From assembly GCA_012845835.1 (NCBI GenBank), contig JABAKD010000007.1:3260172-3324171 (forward strand): DNA of 64,000 nucleotides, written 5' to 3'. Positions 1-40,871 of the stretch are shown in pieces. Below the pieces are notes generated by a model. It did not search any database, had not been told where the DNA came from, and worked only from the letters and a program-made list of their open reading frames with translations. Positions within the stretch are counted from its first letter, which is position 1; each line of letters opens with the position of its first letter. Origin of the DNA: Undaria pinnatifida. Taxonomy: Eukaryota > Sar > Phaeophyceae > Laminariales > Alariaceae. Both the position numbers and the translations under genes were made by a program.

Positions 1-365
1 GTTCACCATACATACGAGTAAAACGGGATATTATAACAGAGTTTTCTGAAAAATGGGAACGGAGACTAAAATGAGAACGGACGGGTTTTTTTAGAAAGCA
101 AACCAATTGTGTACAACTACTACTACAAAAAAAAAAATTGACAGTCCTGTGGGGCTGTACAGCAGCCTTCAAATGAGCTGCCGATATATCGTATGTATGC
201 GAATCGTGGCGTAATTCGTCTGCGCTGATGAGCTGTGGACAAAACAATGAATACGAGTATTATGATTACGGCCGACCAGCTTTTTTTTTCATCGGGGAGA
301 ATTTATAGTGAATTTCCTCTAAATAAATCAGATTCCTTGGGTTGGGCAGGTGGGGCATAGAGGAT

Positions 366-625
366 TCATTCTATGGTAGCCCCCCCCAAACATACCTTCA
401 ACGAAATATCTGGTTTTGAAAACCAGCTCCCGGCCGTATCTCCCGAAATACAGTGCTGTCCCATTGCCACCCCGACGTCACCGTTCGACAGTCCTTTAAC
501 GTTGCAAAACAAGAAAGTATCTGAAGACACATACTTTCATAGCATCATCCTAATTCCTCGTGTCGAGCAAGTTCGTTGAAAATCGCTAGGTTTGCGGGGG
601 GGGGGGGGGGGGCGGGGGGGGGGGC
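366..625. mobile_element. M3 copy, right end lost
   Basis: It begins attctatggtagcccccccc and carries gaaaaccagctcccggccgt and gccaccccgacgtcaccg. The right end is a long, impure G run at 595-624, after which a LINE relic starts, so the final part of the inverted repeat is missing. Confidence 0.65.
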
Positions 626-639
626 TCGTTTGCTGCTTG

Positions 640-1110
640 CCTTAGTCATTTGACCGTTGACCACGCATCTCCCTTTCGAGACTGATCACCGTTCCTACTC
701 CTAATGGAGACACCTCCAGCATTTGGGCGCTCATTACGATTCGTCCATATATTACATAAAAACCGTTTGCTTGTCCTATCCTCTTCCTGTTTCGCCGTCT
801 GCGGCCACCAGCTACCTCCAAGGAAAGCGATTGTTTTCTCGATACTCTTTAGTCCACCAAACTCTTCCATGTCACATGCGTTTAAGTTCCTCGTCTCCTA
901 CACTAACGCATGCCGTTCCTCCTTGTATATTTCACGGTCTCCTACTACTATGTGAGTCCTACTCTCTACTGTTGTGCCACACCGGCACATATTTGTACCC
1001 ACGTCCTCATCCTCCCGACTACTGGTACATCTCTTTCTTATTTCTGATTGGTCCAGGTCTCCTGCACGAAATCGCAGTTTACGCTTTTTCGCGTGGTCCA
1101 TTGGGCCGTG
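640..1110 (-). pseudogene. Non-LTR retrotransposon relic (C-terminal domain)
   Basis: Read on the minus strand it encodes, across frameshifts, a stretch with the zinc-type pattern C-R-C-G-T-T-x-E-S-R-T-H, then VGDREIYKEER, GGLKSIEKTIAFLGG and a tail like GDAWSTVK. It aligns throughout with the better copy at 56146-56870. Only the last domain survives, as expected from 5'-truncated insertion. Confidence 0.65.
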
Positions 1111-1726
1111 TTTCGGGGAGGAGACGAGCCTCAGGATAAAAAAAAGGGTTGTGCACCTCCATCGCAGCGCGGTGTCGAGGAGCCCCGAGCCAAAGGGGAC
1201 TGATCAATTCTACGGTAGCTCCCCAACCCCCCTCCCCAACAACTAGCGGTTCTCTTTCAACGAAACGTTTCGTGGCTGTTCGACTCGAGAAAGTAGAGGA
1301 TGCTACGAAAACACTATCTTCCTGCGTTCCGTTGTGTCTTGTTTTGCAAAGGACCATATCGAACGATGACGTCGGGTTGGCAAGGAGTGCCGTATTTCCG
1401 TAGGCACGGCCGGGAACAGCTGGTCTGAAAAAACGGCGATTTCGCGAGAGAAAAATTGGGCGCGGGGTTACCGTAGAACGACTCATGGGTGCATTTCTCT
1501 CGTGACGTGCGTCTATTACACGAGCACCCTTGTTGAGGAATTTAGGGGTATTATTCCGAGTAACCACCTTGAAACTAAGGTTATCCAATTGCTTACCCAA
1601 ACCAAGCATTATAACCCGTCCCCCCCCTGCTCCGTCTCGAAAGGAATGAGTCGTCGACGGTCAAATGGCTAAGGCAAGCAGCAATTAATTGAGAACGCCC
1701 TCCCCCCCCACCCCCCCCCCCCCCCC

Positions 1727-2064
1727 CGCCCAACACCACCTCAAACGGCGGGATAGGGACATACGGGCGGACGTGTCAGTATCCAACCACGACGCGGTTT
1801 CATGTCCTGGGGATATCGGGGCGATAATTTGTCCAAGCTTTCGACATGGGGGAAAAGTCGTAGAAAAGTTTATTTTTGGTGGATGGTGGGGATTCCAGCC
1901 CACGACACCACGAAAAAAAGAAGAAAAAAAAAACGTGGTCCTGCCGACGACGCCGTTTGTTCAAAGAATTAAAGGGTGTTTTTTTTTTTTAGTCTCCGTT
2001 TGACCACTTGCAAATATTGGGTAACCAGAATTGCTTACCCCCGCGTAAGCAAGCCTTATAGCAC
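1727..2064 (-). mobile_element. Small LTR element, decayed minus-strand copy
   Basis: The LTR is recognisable by gtttgaccacttgcaa at 1998-2013, and the interior by the tRNA-like block at 1880-1905 (tggatggtggggattccagc) and by gtcctgccgacgacgcc. The purine tract is replaced by a long C run at 1700-1728. Confidence 0.5.
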
Positions 2065-2600
2065 CCTGCTGCTGCTATGAGTCTGAGTCGAGAGGTTCAG
2101 CCAAGAAACAGGCGGCAGTGAAGAGGAGGCCCAGAAACGAAAGGCGTGCTACCTCCTCCCAATCGACGAAAACTACGTACGGTGCGGTAGGGGGCATGTT
2201 ATGATGATGTTATGATGCAACCCCCGCTTCTTTCGTAACCGGGCCTGAGCCATTCGCGCTAGTGGCTCTGGCTCTGTACCTCGCCGACGAAAAACAACTT
2301 ATGGGGGCGTTGTTTTCTGTTTTGGCGCAGCGTAGCTTAGTAACACCACTCGATATCGCGGACCACCTACATATGTGTCGTAACCTTGAAACGAGACGAT
2401 AAAGCCTAAGGCCGTAGAAGGAACAAGGGGGGGGGGGGGAACTCGCGCGAGTGACCCTGAGCCACTACACACACACGGAAAAAAAAACGAAAAGTGACTC
2501 CCGCCACCCTAGCTTTGGTCATAACTAGCCGTGGAGCTCTCAGCAGGCTGACGCAGACCCCCTGGTTCATTTACTTTTCGTTTCCGTCTCCGTCTAACAG

Positions 2601-31414
<28,814 letters not shown>

Positions 31415-31924
31415 CATGTTCTCTCTTCGTAGTCCTTCATTGCTTGGGGGTTTCTCGTAGCGCAGAGTGTCTACCTGGTACAGTAGCTTGTCAATCGACG
31501 GTATGTTCGACGCACTGTTTGGAGACGAGTCTGCGCACGGCGTGCTGCTGTCATTTTTTTTGTTTTTATTTTTCGTGTTAATCGTTTCCGTGTTTGTATC
31601 GTTTTCGTGTTTATATCGTTTTGGTTTTTGGTTTCTCCGGTTTCCTGTTTCTATAAAATGCCATACAAAATGTTCATCGCATGTTTTTTTGCCTCTTCTC
31701 TCTATTATGCGACTTTCAAAGAGACCGTAGTTTTGGTAAAGTCTACTAGTCTATATGCGGAGCACGGCACAACACTAGGCACCGGGGCAAAATACCAGAT
31801 CCCGGTTTTCAACTTTGTTCCCCTGATTTCTGGTTTATTTCTATTTCCCGAGGGCACGCATATAAAGAAAAAAAACAATGTTGACATCCCACACAGAACT
31901 TCACTTTCTTAGACAAGGGATGGG

Positions 31925-32190
31925 AGAGTTGTTCCACGGTAGCCCCCCCCCCCAGCTTTTCTTGAACGAAATCGCCGGTTCTGAGACCGGCGCCCGGCCG
32001 TATCTCCCGAAATACGGTGGTGTCCCATTGCCACCCTCCCTGACGTCACCGTTCGACAGTCCTTTGCAATCAAGCAAAGTAGTACGATTTTCGTTGCATA
32101 GCATCTTCCCTCGTGTCGGGGCGCACATGAAGCGTTCCGTCAAAGAAAACCGCTGGTGTTTTGTTGGGGGGCTATCGTAGAATCAATCAG
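31925..32190. mobile_element. M3: inverted-repeat element with C-homopolymer ends
   Basis: It opens with ttccacggtagccccccc followed by cttgaacgaaatcgccggtt. It closes with the inverse: cgttccgtcaaagaaaaccg, ggtttt, a G run and gctatcgtagaatcaatc. The middle block ccggccgtatctcccgaaat, then gccaccctccctgacgtcac, is shared by all copies. The C/G run inside the terminal repeat explains many of the poly-C and poly-G tracts in the window. It has no coding capacity. Confidence 0.7.
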
Positions 32191-32823
32191 AGTCGGGAGT
32201 ATTCCAAAACCCAGCGAAGATCGATATTTTTGAAAAAAAAAAAAAAAAAAACTCTTGCTTTCTCTATTCGTGTATTCTAGAGCGCATGATCACAACGAGC
32301 TCCAGGTTTGTTTTTCATCAATAGCGATCTTTTGATGGTGAGAAATGTGGTGTACGAAGTATATCGTTTTCTCTTTTTTCGTGCCATATGTGTCCTCGCT
32401 TTTCCAGCTGTAGAATTGTACCAGCAAGAGCGTGTGACTCGTGGCCACGGACGAGGTCGGGTTCGAAACTCAAGGACTCTGGCCAGGTATGGATTTCTTA
32501 TCCAAAGGGGGTGTACGGAGATGCTTATGGGCCGCAGTTCATGCCAGCAGCGAGTATCAAGCGGGTTCTTCTGTGGGACCCGCGTGTGTCTCGGGCCTCA
32601 CCAAGACGAGGCGATCGACGTGGAGGAAGGTCGCAGCCAAACCCGTGGAGAGTGCGGGCTCTGTCAGCTACGCATTTCGCCGGCAAATATCTGTGAATAT
32701 AACGAGTTACGTATTGATAGAGATGATCTATATATGTATACAATGTTGGGCCGCGTTACTAAGAAACGCCAACCTGGTGTCGAGCTTCCACAGCATTATT
32801 TTGGGTGCGCCCTCGCGAAGGCC

Positions 32824-33050
32824 ACACAATTCTTGAAGGATGGTGCCCCCCTGCCTGTCCTGGCCCAAGAGCAATCCTTTTCAGCATGTACGTCCCGTTT
32901 CTTAGTTTCCTAGTATATGCCCCACGCTCCGGATCGACAATTCTTGAAGGATGGTGCCCCCCTGCCTTTCCTGGCCGAAGAGCAATCCTTTTCAGCATGT
33001 ACGTCCCGTTTCTTAGTTTCCTAGTATGTGCCCCACGCTCCGGATCGACC
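32824..33050 (+). repeat. Tandem duplication, period 111 bp
   Basis: Two near-identical copies contain ttcttgaaggatggtgcccc, gagcaatccttttcagcatg and tttcctagtat, ending at cccacgctccggatcga. They differ at only a few positions, so the event is recent. Confidence 0.85.
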
Positions 33051-33279
33051 TTTTCATCTCATAGCTCGGAACCCGTGGGCATTGGCCGTTGCAGTTTTAT
33101 AAGATTACACCGTTTCGTGTATCCTGCCGCGTCTTTTCATTTTCACCCATCTTTTTTGCTGATAAAAAAAGAAACCAAAACCTTTTTTTAAAACACCGTT
33201 TGAAATCTTTTTTGGGGGCTCGCTTTGGGGACCTCTTGGCTTCTTTGCGATAGTAGAATGCTACGTAGCGGTTTTCGTC

Positions 33280-33525
33280 TGAATTGATTCCTGAACGACA
33301 GGGCCCTCCTTAGCCCAAAACCGTCGAAAATGCGCCATTGTGTGTTTGCGTGATTCTCATTGAGTTGTGCACCCTAGGCCATGTGGCGTTTTTCATGCGG
33401 CATGTATGGCAGTTTTTTTTTTTTCCTTCTCTCAAATCGATTTTTGGGAGGGGTCTTAAGCTCCCAAACTGAGGAATCTCAGAAAAAAAAAAGCGGTGCG
33501 CACCCGTTATCGTAGCACGCGTCAG
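33280..33525 (+). mobile_element. M1 copy outside the LRR gene
   Basis: This carries the internal M1 blocks (acgacagggccctccttag, caccctaggccatgtggcg, gtcttaagctcccaaactg) and the closing end gttatcgtagcacgcgtc. A further minus copy lies at about 34290-34530. Confidence 0.7.
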
Positions 33526-34011
33526 TAGTAGTAGTAAGCTTCCACGTTGCCGCTTTCGTTTATTGTGATATGGCAGGTTACCCCCCCCCCCCCCCCCCCC
33601 CCCCCCCACGCACCCTGATCCTTTTTTTCGGTCGTGAACTTTCCTGCTGTTGTTGTGTTTGCGACATGACTTACCACCATATCGGGAATGTTTTTCGCGC
33701 TGGACAAACTCCCATTATTGTATGGTATATGCGCAAAGTTATCTTATTGCAATCTTGGCTGTTAATGTTCACCCTGACAGCATCCGCAGGACCAACGAGC
33801 GGCAGGTGTACACGCAGCTTGAATAGATGAGTATTTAACGACTCTAAACTTATCGAAGTAATAGCCGACTCTGACGTGTTTAGGGCCCAGACTAGCGAAG
33901 AGCTCACCGACAATCGTAACACGTATATTTCGATATTTTATTTTTCAATTTCATGAGAAAAGCACACGAAAAAAATCGACCAGATGCTTCTCATCAAGGA
34001 GCTCGGCGAGT

Positions 34012-34260
34012 CGTTCTACGGTAGCCCCCCCAACTTTTCTTTAACGAAATCGCTGGTTTCAAAACCAGCTCTCGATTGTTTCTCCTGAAATACGGTGTCC
34101 CTCGACCCCCCGACGTCATCGATCGAAAGACCTTTGCACACAAGAAAATGTGTGGATAGTATGTTTTCGATAGTATTCTTCCTTGTGTCGAGCAGCCATG
34201 AAACGTTGGTTAAACAAAATCGCTGGTTTTGGGGGGGGCTATCGTAGAATCAGTCCGGCG
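34012..34260. mobile_element. M3 copy
   Basis: It opens gtcgttctacggtagccccc and closes ggggctatcgtagaatcagtc. The middle (cagctctcgattgtttctcc, cgacgtcatcgatcgaaag) aligns with other copies. The C run here is short (7), so run length varies between copies. Confidence 0.7.
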
Positions 34261-35419
34261 CAGTGTGTTTTAGGCTCAAGAAAATGAAAAAACACGCGTG
34301 CTACGATATAGAGCTGCACCACTGTCTTTCTGAGGCTCCTCAACAACTTGGATTTGGTGAAAAATAAAACTGCTAGACCGGATGAACAGATCCCATGGCC
34401 TAATTCAACGAGAGTCACACGCAAAAATCAATGGGGCGTGTTTTCCAACGTTTTTGGGATAAGGAGCCCCGTTCATTCAGAAAAAAAATCGGACGAAAAC
34501 TGCTTTCCTATATCTATCGTAGCACGCGTCAAAATTTCAACGAACATCCGTGGGGGTAACGACCGAGGCGAGCGATGGCTCGCGTCCTCCCCGGAGCGAC
34601 GCGGCTAGCTCGGCAAATTGTTTTTGCCGGCTTCGGCTAGAAGGCTATGAGCTATGGCGCTCTAGGCGTCTCTTGGATTGGGCTGACGCCGCCCCGCCGC
34701 CCCACACGGGCAGCAGCGACAGGGGGATATAGTGATCGAATTTCTTAGCGGGGTCGTGATAATGGGGGAGTTGGTCACGTAACTTTCGAAGTGCGGGACG
34801 ACGAAAAACTGTGTTTGCGGCGGTCTAGGCTGTGCTAGGGGCCTTAGGAGGCCGCGCTGCGGCTGCTCCCGTGGCCCTACCTCTCGCAATATGTTGGCTT
34901 CTCGCCTCCCAATCAGCCGACGACATGAAACCGATTCGCGTCTGGCCGGCTTCGGTTACATGGCACATGCCGAGCCTTAGGTGCACCCAAACTCCCCAAA
35001 TTGAATTTCGATTTTTGTCTAAATTCGACCATCTGGAAATAAACATTTTTTTGCTTCTTTGGCGGTGAATTTGATTTTTCCTAATGATTCTGAAAGTGAC
35101 CCTGCTGGGTGGTTCATTTTTTATTAGACCAAGATCAGAGATATGATGTGTGCAAATTAAATCCCGATTTTCTAGCTGAAAGAACAAAAAAAAACGAATT
35201 TCGATCTTGGCACAAGTCCCTTCTTATTCTGGGCCACGCCCTTGAAAGTTTTTTTTTTCAAAATGTCGCCCAAAGCCTTGCTTGTACAGGGTGACGTATA
35301 TAGTCTAGAGTAGAAACTCAAAATTATGGCCAAAACAAGGCAGTGAAAAAGAGGGCGCACCCCCCCCCCCCCCCCCCCCCCACCGCACACGTAGTCTTGG
35401 TCTCGGCAGGCCGCCACAC

Positions 35420-36680
35420 GGTACCGTACATGTTGATGTTGCCCCAGGATCAGCTGTCATTGGGCTACATGAACCAGTTCATGTTTCACCAGCGAGGATG
35501 AACTACACTACTACAAGAGCTACATTCATAAGCTATGCGTACTGTCCCGGGTCCCTTGAGCTATAATGAGGGTGGCTCGTCTACAACACACTTGCTTGCT
35601 GTGCCCATCTAGAACATATACAGTCGTAGCCCATCCGCACCAACAGTTTTTCCCCGGGTTGAGAGTCGTCCGACGGGATAGTTCCCCCACAACTTTTCTT
35701 TAACCAAATCGCCGGTTTGGAAACCAGCTTCCGGCCGTATCTCCTGAAATGTGGTGCCCCTTGCCACCCCGACGCCATCATTCGGTGAAACGTATATGAA
35801 GATACGTTTTCCATCTAGCATCTTTCCTCGTGGCGAGCAGCCATAGTTAATGGTCGTTAAAGAATATCGATGGTTTCGGGGGAGAGGGCTATCGTAGAAT
35901 CAGTCTTGGGATATAGGAGTTACACGAGTTTCGTAGCTCGTCTTTGCCCGGGATGAGCGATGGGAGCTGCACGAGGCGCACGTGTTTACCTGTCTCTTGA
36001 GGTATAGGCGAGTAGATCATCTGCTGCACATGTTTCAAAGCTTGAGAAGAGGATAGCTCAATCGGCACATACATATATATATATATGTTTGCCCAGAGGG
36101 TGAGATGTAGCCCAGGATGAGCTATGCGACCTACATGAGCTGCTCATACACATGTTTCCCCGGCTCTTGAGCTATATATAGTCGATGCGGGTAGCTCATC
36201 TGTGCTTTTTTTTTAAAAAAAAAACTTCTAAACATGTCAGCTCTGTGGGTCCGACTAATGTAGGTTCGATACTCACATTTGCAAGCTGCGTGATATACAT
36301 CGGCCGCTCGTTTGTCAGACGAGTGTTGTCAGGGGGGTGAGCTATATATCCACCAGCGAAAAATAGCAAAATAAGATATTTTTTTCGCGAATACAATGGA
36401 GGAGTTTTTAAAATTGACACACGATGAGCGCATGAAAATATGCGTGGTTCAAAGCAAATGTGGAAAGCTTAATAAACCTTGAGGAGTTTTTTCATTTTTG
36501 CCCACCAGGGGTGAGCTACGATGTAGTCTACAATTATAAGCTAGATCCCGTTTCCCCGAAATGAGCTACGGGAGACTCATGAGATACACATGCTTTATCT
36601 TCGGCTTGGGCTGTAGACGGTAACAAATCTGCCCATATTTTGAAGGCATGAGCTATACACCATATATGAGCAACGTAGAC
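35420..36680. repeat. Decayed satellite rich in gatgagctat
   Basis: Irregular copies of a module of roughly 100-130 bp contain agctcat/atgagct words, cacatgtttcacc or cacatgtttcccc, and ggctcttgagctata. They are visible near 35450, 35560, 35950, 36020, 36100, 36170, 36560 and 36650. An M3 copy interrupts the array. No reading frame is conserved. Confidence 0.5.
35680..35905. mobile_element. M3 copy interrupting the GAGCT satellite
   Basis: The left end is eroded (gatagttcccccacaac); the right end ggctatcgtagaatcagtc is intact. Repeat sequence of the GAGCT-rich satellite lies on both sides, so M3 landed inside that older array. Confidence 0.65.
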
Positions 36681-37035
36681 AGCCCAGATCAAGAGACGCG
36701 TGCTACTACGATAGAGGTTCTAGTTTTTTTTTTGTATTAAACAGTTTCTGAATGACGGGCTCAAGGATTTAACCCAAAATTCTCGGGGAATTTTGCTCTT
36801 TGTTGTCTTCTTGCGCTGCACTATTTTCGTTGTGTATGCACCTCTCTACCACAATTTCACACCGTATAGGCCGTATATACGTATATTGGGGGGGGGGGGG
36901 TATTCTCTTCTTTCGGTAACTTTTTTGTGTAGCTTTTGCTCGTGTTTTTCAATCCAAATCAGTTATTTTTTTCCATCAAAGCTCTTGCATGTGTTGAGGA
37001 AAAAAAACGCAGAGACAAATAGTACACCTCCCTAC

Positions 37036-38410
37036 CGTTTTTTTGTGTTGTACTTACAGAAACGCAGCAGCAGTGGTGTCGAAAAATCGCAGAGACAAAA
37101 AGAAAAATCAGAAACGCTTCCGCGCTGATGCAGCCATCACGGACAACATGGTGCAGCCCCAGCGAAAGGAGGAAGGCGAGAAGAAGGGCACTTCACGCAC
37201 AGGCAAAGTCGACGGACGGAGGGGGAAGGACGGGGAGGAGGTGCAGAGATTGTGGGGCATGCTGTACGCGGACGATGCGGGCATCGTATCGCGATCATCA
37301 GAAGGGCCGGAGAGGATGATGACGGTGATCGTGAGTGCGTGCTCTCGTCGTTCGGGCTAACCGTATCCGAGGCAAAAACAGAGAAAATGTGCCTGAAAAC
37401 CAAAGGCGGGGGGAAGGTGTCCTTCACAATCAATGCAGCCGGCCAGGTATACAAACAAACAATCGAGTTTACAAATGTGTTCTTGGGCGGGGCTATCACC
37501 GCAGACAGATACCTTAGCATTGAAATAACGTGGCGTCTTCAGAGGGCCTGGGCGTGCTTCCAGCGGTACAATGTGGAAATCTATGATCGCCCGGGTGTGC
37601 GCTTACGGTTGAAGGTGCGGTTGATGAAAGCTGAGGTGGTCGAGACACTGCTTTTCGGTTGCATGACGTGGAGCCCGAACAAGCCTGACTATGACAAGCT
37701 ACGACGGGTTCACCACTCCATGCTCCTCCGATGCCTTGGATGGCGGAAACGGAAGCGCGACGACCACACCCTATCTCACGCCGACGCGCTTGCCCAGACA
37801 GATTCCGAGAGCATAGAGGCGATAGTGCGCAAACGGAGGATATTGTTTGCGGGATTCGTAGCACGTATAGGGGTGGAGCGTCTGCCACAGAGGGTGATGT
37901 TTGGGGAGTTTGTTGGGGGTAAGGGCTACTCAGGGGGGCAATAGAAAGACTGGATGGATCATCTGAAGGAGGATATGTCGGTCTTTCGAATGAAATTCGA
38001 AGGATGGCGAAAGGCTGCTCAGAAGGCTGGCAGATGGTTTCGACGAGTAGAGGAGGGGGAGCCGAGTTGTTCATGCGGAAGTAGCATGAAACGGAGAGAC
38101 GCAAAGCTGCAGAGCGATGCGCAAAGGCTACGGCAGCGCCATATCCACCGTTGGCATATCTAAGCGGCCGGGGGGAGGGGGAAGGGGGGGGGGGGGGGGG
38201 GGGGGGCGTCATGCCCAAGAGACTGAAGTCTGGGTTTGGCCATCATCGTCTTGAAAGTTGTGGGCCTTCTAATGGCCGTCACAAGATAGCGTAAGACCGC
38301 CCTGACTTATTCGCCATGTTGCGTTCTCTCCCCAGTGCCGTTGATGATGCACTTGATACCCTCTATGAGCCCAATGCCGTCTTTAGCCAGTTCCTAGGGT
38401 CTGCTGGTAT
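37036..38410 (+). pseudogene. Broken non-LTR retrotransposon: reverse transcriptase end and C-terminal region
   Basis: The catalytic block LYADDAGIVSRSSEGPERM lies at about 37262-37318. A frameshift near 37340 moves the protein to another frame, FGLTVSEAKTEKMCLKTK. Then come FLGGAITADRYLSIEITWRL and FGCMTWSPNKPDYDKLRRVH, LLRCLGWRKRKRDDHTLS and ARIGVERLPQRVMFGEFVGG. An in-frame TAG stops it at 37942, and a further frameshift near 38060 disturbs the tail. Everything upstream of the catalytic motif is gone. The 3' untranslated part probably runs to the T-rich tract starting near 38410. It is unrelated in sequence to the family at 56146. Confidence 0.8.
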
Positions 38411-38620
38411 GACATTTTTCTTTCTTTTCTTTTTTTCTTTTTTTTCTTTTCTTTTTTCCTTTCCTTGCTTCCTCTTCTCTTGTCTTGTCTTTTCTTGCTT
38501 AATTCTTGTCTTTTTCTTTTCTTTTATTTATTTGTTCGTTTTCTTTCGCTTGCTTTTCTTTTCTTTGTCTTTCCTTTATCTTCTTTTCTTTTCTTTGTTT
38601 CTTTTCTCCAATTGACTCTT
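38411..38620 (+). repeat. TTTTC-rich low-complexity tract
   Basis: About 200 bp of almost pure T with interspersed C and G (tttctttt units) directly follows the non-LTR retrotransposon relic. It may have grown from the element's 3' tail. Phe/Ser-rich frames in it are not genes. Confidence 0.8.
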
Positions 38621-40871
38621 TACGCATGTCGTGCGTATGCGTAGTTGATAGATACTACGCGTGTAAAATATACGTGGTAGTCTTTCTTGGGTGGCAAGCG
38701 GTATAGTCGGTTTCTCCAGGTGTGAGTAATGAGACATATGCACCGGTATGGACCTGGCACGTCGTAGACTGACTCCCGATTTCACTTTTATATGTTTCTG
38801 GTGGAGGCATGAATTGCGTCAGCTGTGATATATGCGTGTACCACCTTGGGTTGTTTGTGTGTTTCCTTGGGGTATTCCTCAGCTTCAGAGTGACTGGAGC
38901 CTGTCCTGTGACCAAGGACTTGATTATGCGAGTTTATGTGAGAACAACAACAACAACAACAATATCAGAGGGCGTAAAGTAGGCGTCCGGCTCATGTGGT
39001 GCGCTGCGCGTACCACGAGCCCAGCCGGAGGGCCCGTGGTGCGGCCCCGCACCACGAGACGAATAGGCGAGAGGTGCGCCCCCCCCCGCGGCCCCGGGGA
39101 GGGCCCCCGGCGGCCCCCCGGAGGCCGTTTTTTTTAAACATCATACCTGGTATGCGTCAACATACTCAATTTGTGCGCGTCTAATAATAGGGCGAAATCA
39201 ACACGAGAAAAGCCTTTTTTTTTTTTCGCGCCTGCGCCGAAAGCACGCAAAAAAAAAATCGTTTGACAGGTGCAGCGAAACAGACCCAAACAAAAACGAA
39301 AATTGCCCGGGCGCGCGGCGAAAAAGGACCCGCGGCACAATTGTTTCGTCTCTATACACGGCGAAAAAAGGTGCGGCGCGCACAGGAAAGCGTGTGGTGC
39401 GGCAAGCCGCACCGCATGTCTTCGGTACGTGCTGAAAAAAACGGGATATTCACGACAAAAAGGTGCGCCAGAGCGAAACATTTCACTGCCCATTTTTCGC
39501 CCTGTCGTACCAGGTATATCATAGCAGGTAGGAGGTGTGCCATGATGAGCTGTGTGAACATTTCTGTTTTTTTCTTTTTTCGACGTTTTTCCGCTCTGGA
39601 TTCTGGACTCTGGAGTCACGAAAGTTGTCCTGCGTTACTCTACCTCTGGTACTCGTGCTTGTTGGCCTCGGGTTTTCTGTGGGGCACACAGCATACACCA
39701 GCACTTTAATACTGCAACAACCCACCGCTGTACGTGTGTATGTCATCATGATACTTAACGCTGGTCTGTCTTTGGTGCTGGTGCTGCGCTGCTACGCACT
39801 GATTCTGCTGCTGCTGCTGCCGACGCCGCTTTGTGTGTGTTGCCTTCAACGGGGAAAAACTTGACGAAAACAAGGTGACAGCATTGACCACACGAATCAG
39901 CCGATGCCGCTTGGGTGGGTAGAGAGGGGTGCCCACGTCGCACTGCAATACAAGGAGCTTCCGGCACGAAGGCAGCTTCGCGATACTCGTGCTACCGCTG
40001 CGCGTTCTACCCTCTGGGATTCTCGCGGTGCTCGGCTTTCTTCCCACATTAATTGCGCCGCATATTTGGGCGAATAAGCTTGGAGACCGCAATTTGACTC
40101 CTTGACTGACCGCATTTTATACCAAAACTAGTATATTAATACACATGGAGTCCTTGACGCGTCTCAATTAAGGGTTTCACAGCATGTATGTTTGCTTTTT
40201 TGCTTCGGGGAGAGAGGAAGGAGGGAAAGGTGTGAAGGTCGCCACCGAGAGCAAGCGCCGCACTCGAAGACAGAAGGCCAAAGCGGACAGCACACAAAAT
40301 CAGCACGCACAAGAGACCCGGAACTGTACCAAGTCCTGCTTTCCGGCAGCTAGCTTGGTTTTTGTGTCCGAGGCACTGAGTGGTGCAGCTGTTTGGCTGT
40401 GTTATTGTTGCGTCCTGGGACCTGTACTGCACAGCAGAGAACATCAATTAGGACAGAGGGCCAAAGGGGGACGCCAGACACAGCCAGCATACATCAGAGA
40501 CACGGAGCTGAGCCAGGTACTGCTTACTGCAGCTAGCCGTTCTCTTTTCCCCTAAGTTCTCTGTTTGGTGTAGCTAGCTAGCTATCTGTGTTTCGTGTTC
40601 CAGATTCTCAGGTGCTGCTGGCTGCAGCCAGTTGTGTTTCTGCTGTTCCCCAGCAGTACTGCTTGTTGCAGCTGCTTGTTGGTCCTGCCGTGTCTGAAGG
40701 GTACTGCTTGCTGAAGCTACAGCACCACTAGCTGCTGTGTTATTGCGACCCAGGCGCTGTTTGCCGCTGCCAGCTGTGTTATTGTGGGTCGGGGATATCA
40801 TACTCTGCTACTGCAGAAGTACGTTATTGCTCGTACGTAGTCTGCCCACTGGCCAAGTCACGGGCCACATC
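38621..40871. other. Upstream flank of the ankyrin-repeat gene, no gene called
   Basis: 39000-39130 is very GC-rich, with a small hairpin GTGGTGCGG/CCGCACCAC at about 39037. ccaggtat and atacctggta words at 39146 and 39509 recur at 41810-41945. 40280-40560 contains two diverged copies of a block ending tactgcttactgcagctagc. The last 250 bp are rich in ctgctg/cagctg words and probably hold the promoter and leader of the gene, but no TATA-like box is evident. Open frames here (for example 39535-39864) show no domain. Confidence 0.4.

Larger units (their letters stand above)
1..2600. repeat. Upstream flank of the LRR gene: nested repeats
   Basis: 1-365 holds nothing recognisable. An M3 element covers 366-625, ending in a G run. 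A minus-strand LINE relic lies at 640-1110. A second M3 copy lies at about 1205-1490. A minus-strand fragment of the small LTR element is at 1532-1611, followed at 1632-1684 by the 3' tip of the same LINE family in plus orientation. A decayed small-LTR element lies at 1727-2064 (minus). 2065-2600 shows no gene apart from the open frame entering the first LRR exon. It holds a copy of the palindrome ctcgcgcgag near 2446. Confidence 0.55.
31415..37035. repeat. Intergenic region downstream of the LRR gene
   Basis: 31415-31920 has no gene: a frame with a hydrophobic stretch at 31550-31680 arises from T-rich low-complexity DNA. M3 lies at 31925-32190, 34012-34260 and 35680-35905, and M1 at 33280-33525, 34290-34530 and a fragment near 36700-36790. 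32300-32800 holds overlapping open frames (one of 201 residues) with no recognisable domain. 34550-35350 is free of known repeats but gave no gene. C/G runs lie at 33581-33607, 35360-35381 and 36888-36900. Confidence 0.5.

Noticed and set aside
31467-31730. Transmembrane exon of the LRR gene
   Set aside because: The hydrophobic stretch comes from T-rich low-complexity DNA, has no supporting acceptor in a fitting phase, and starts from GTG.
32308-32913. 201-residue gene
   Set aside because: Three overlapping frames are open over the same stretch, none has a recognisable domain, and the 3' part runs into the 111-bp tandem duplication.
37252-37944. Intact host gene of 230 residues
   Set aside because: The protein is the C-terminal part of a non-LTR reverse transcriptase with the catalytic motif in another frame upstream and its continuation past a stop.
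38335-38406. 72-bp exon between ctccccag and gtatgac
   Set aside because: It lies in the probable 3' untranslated part of the non-LTR retrotransposon relic; no partner exon was found.
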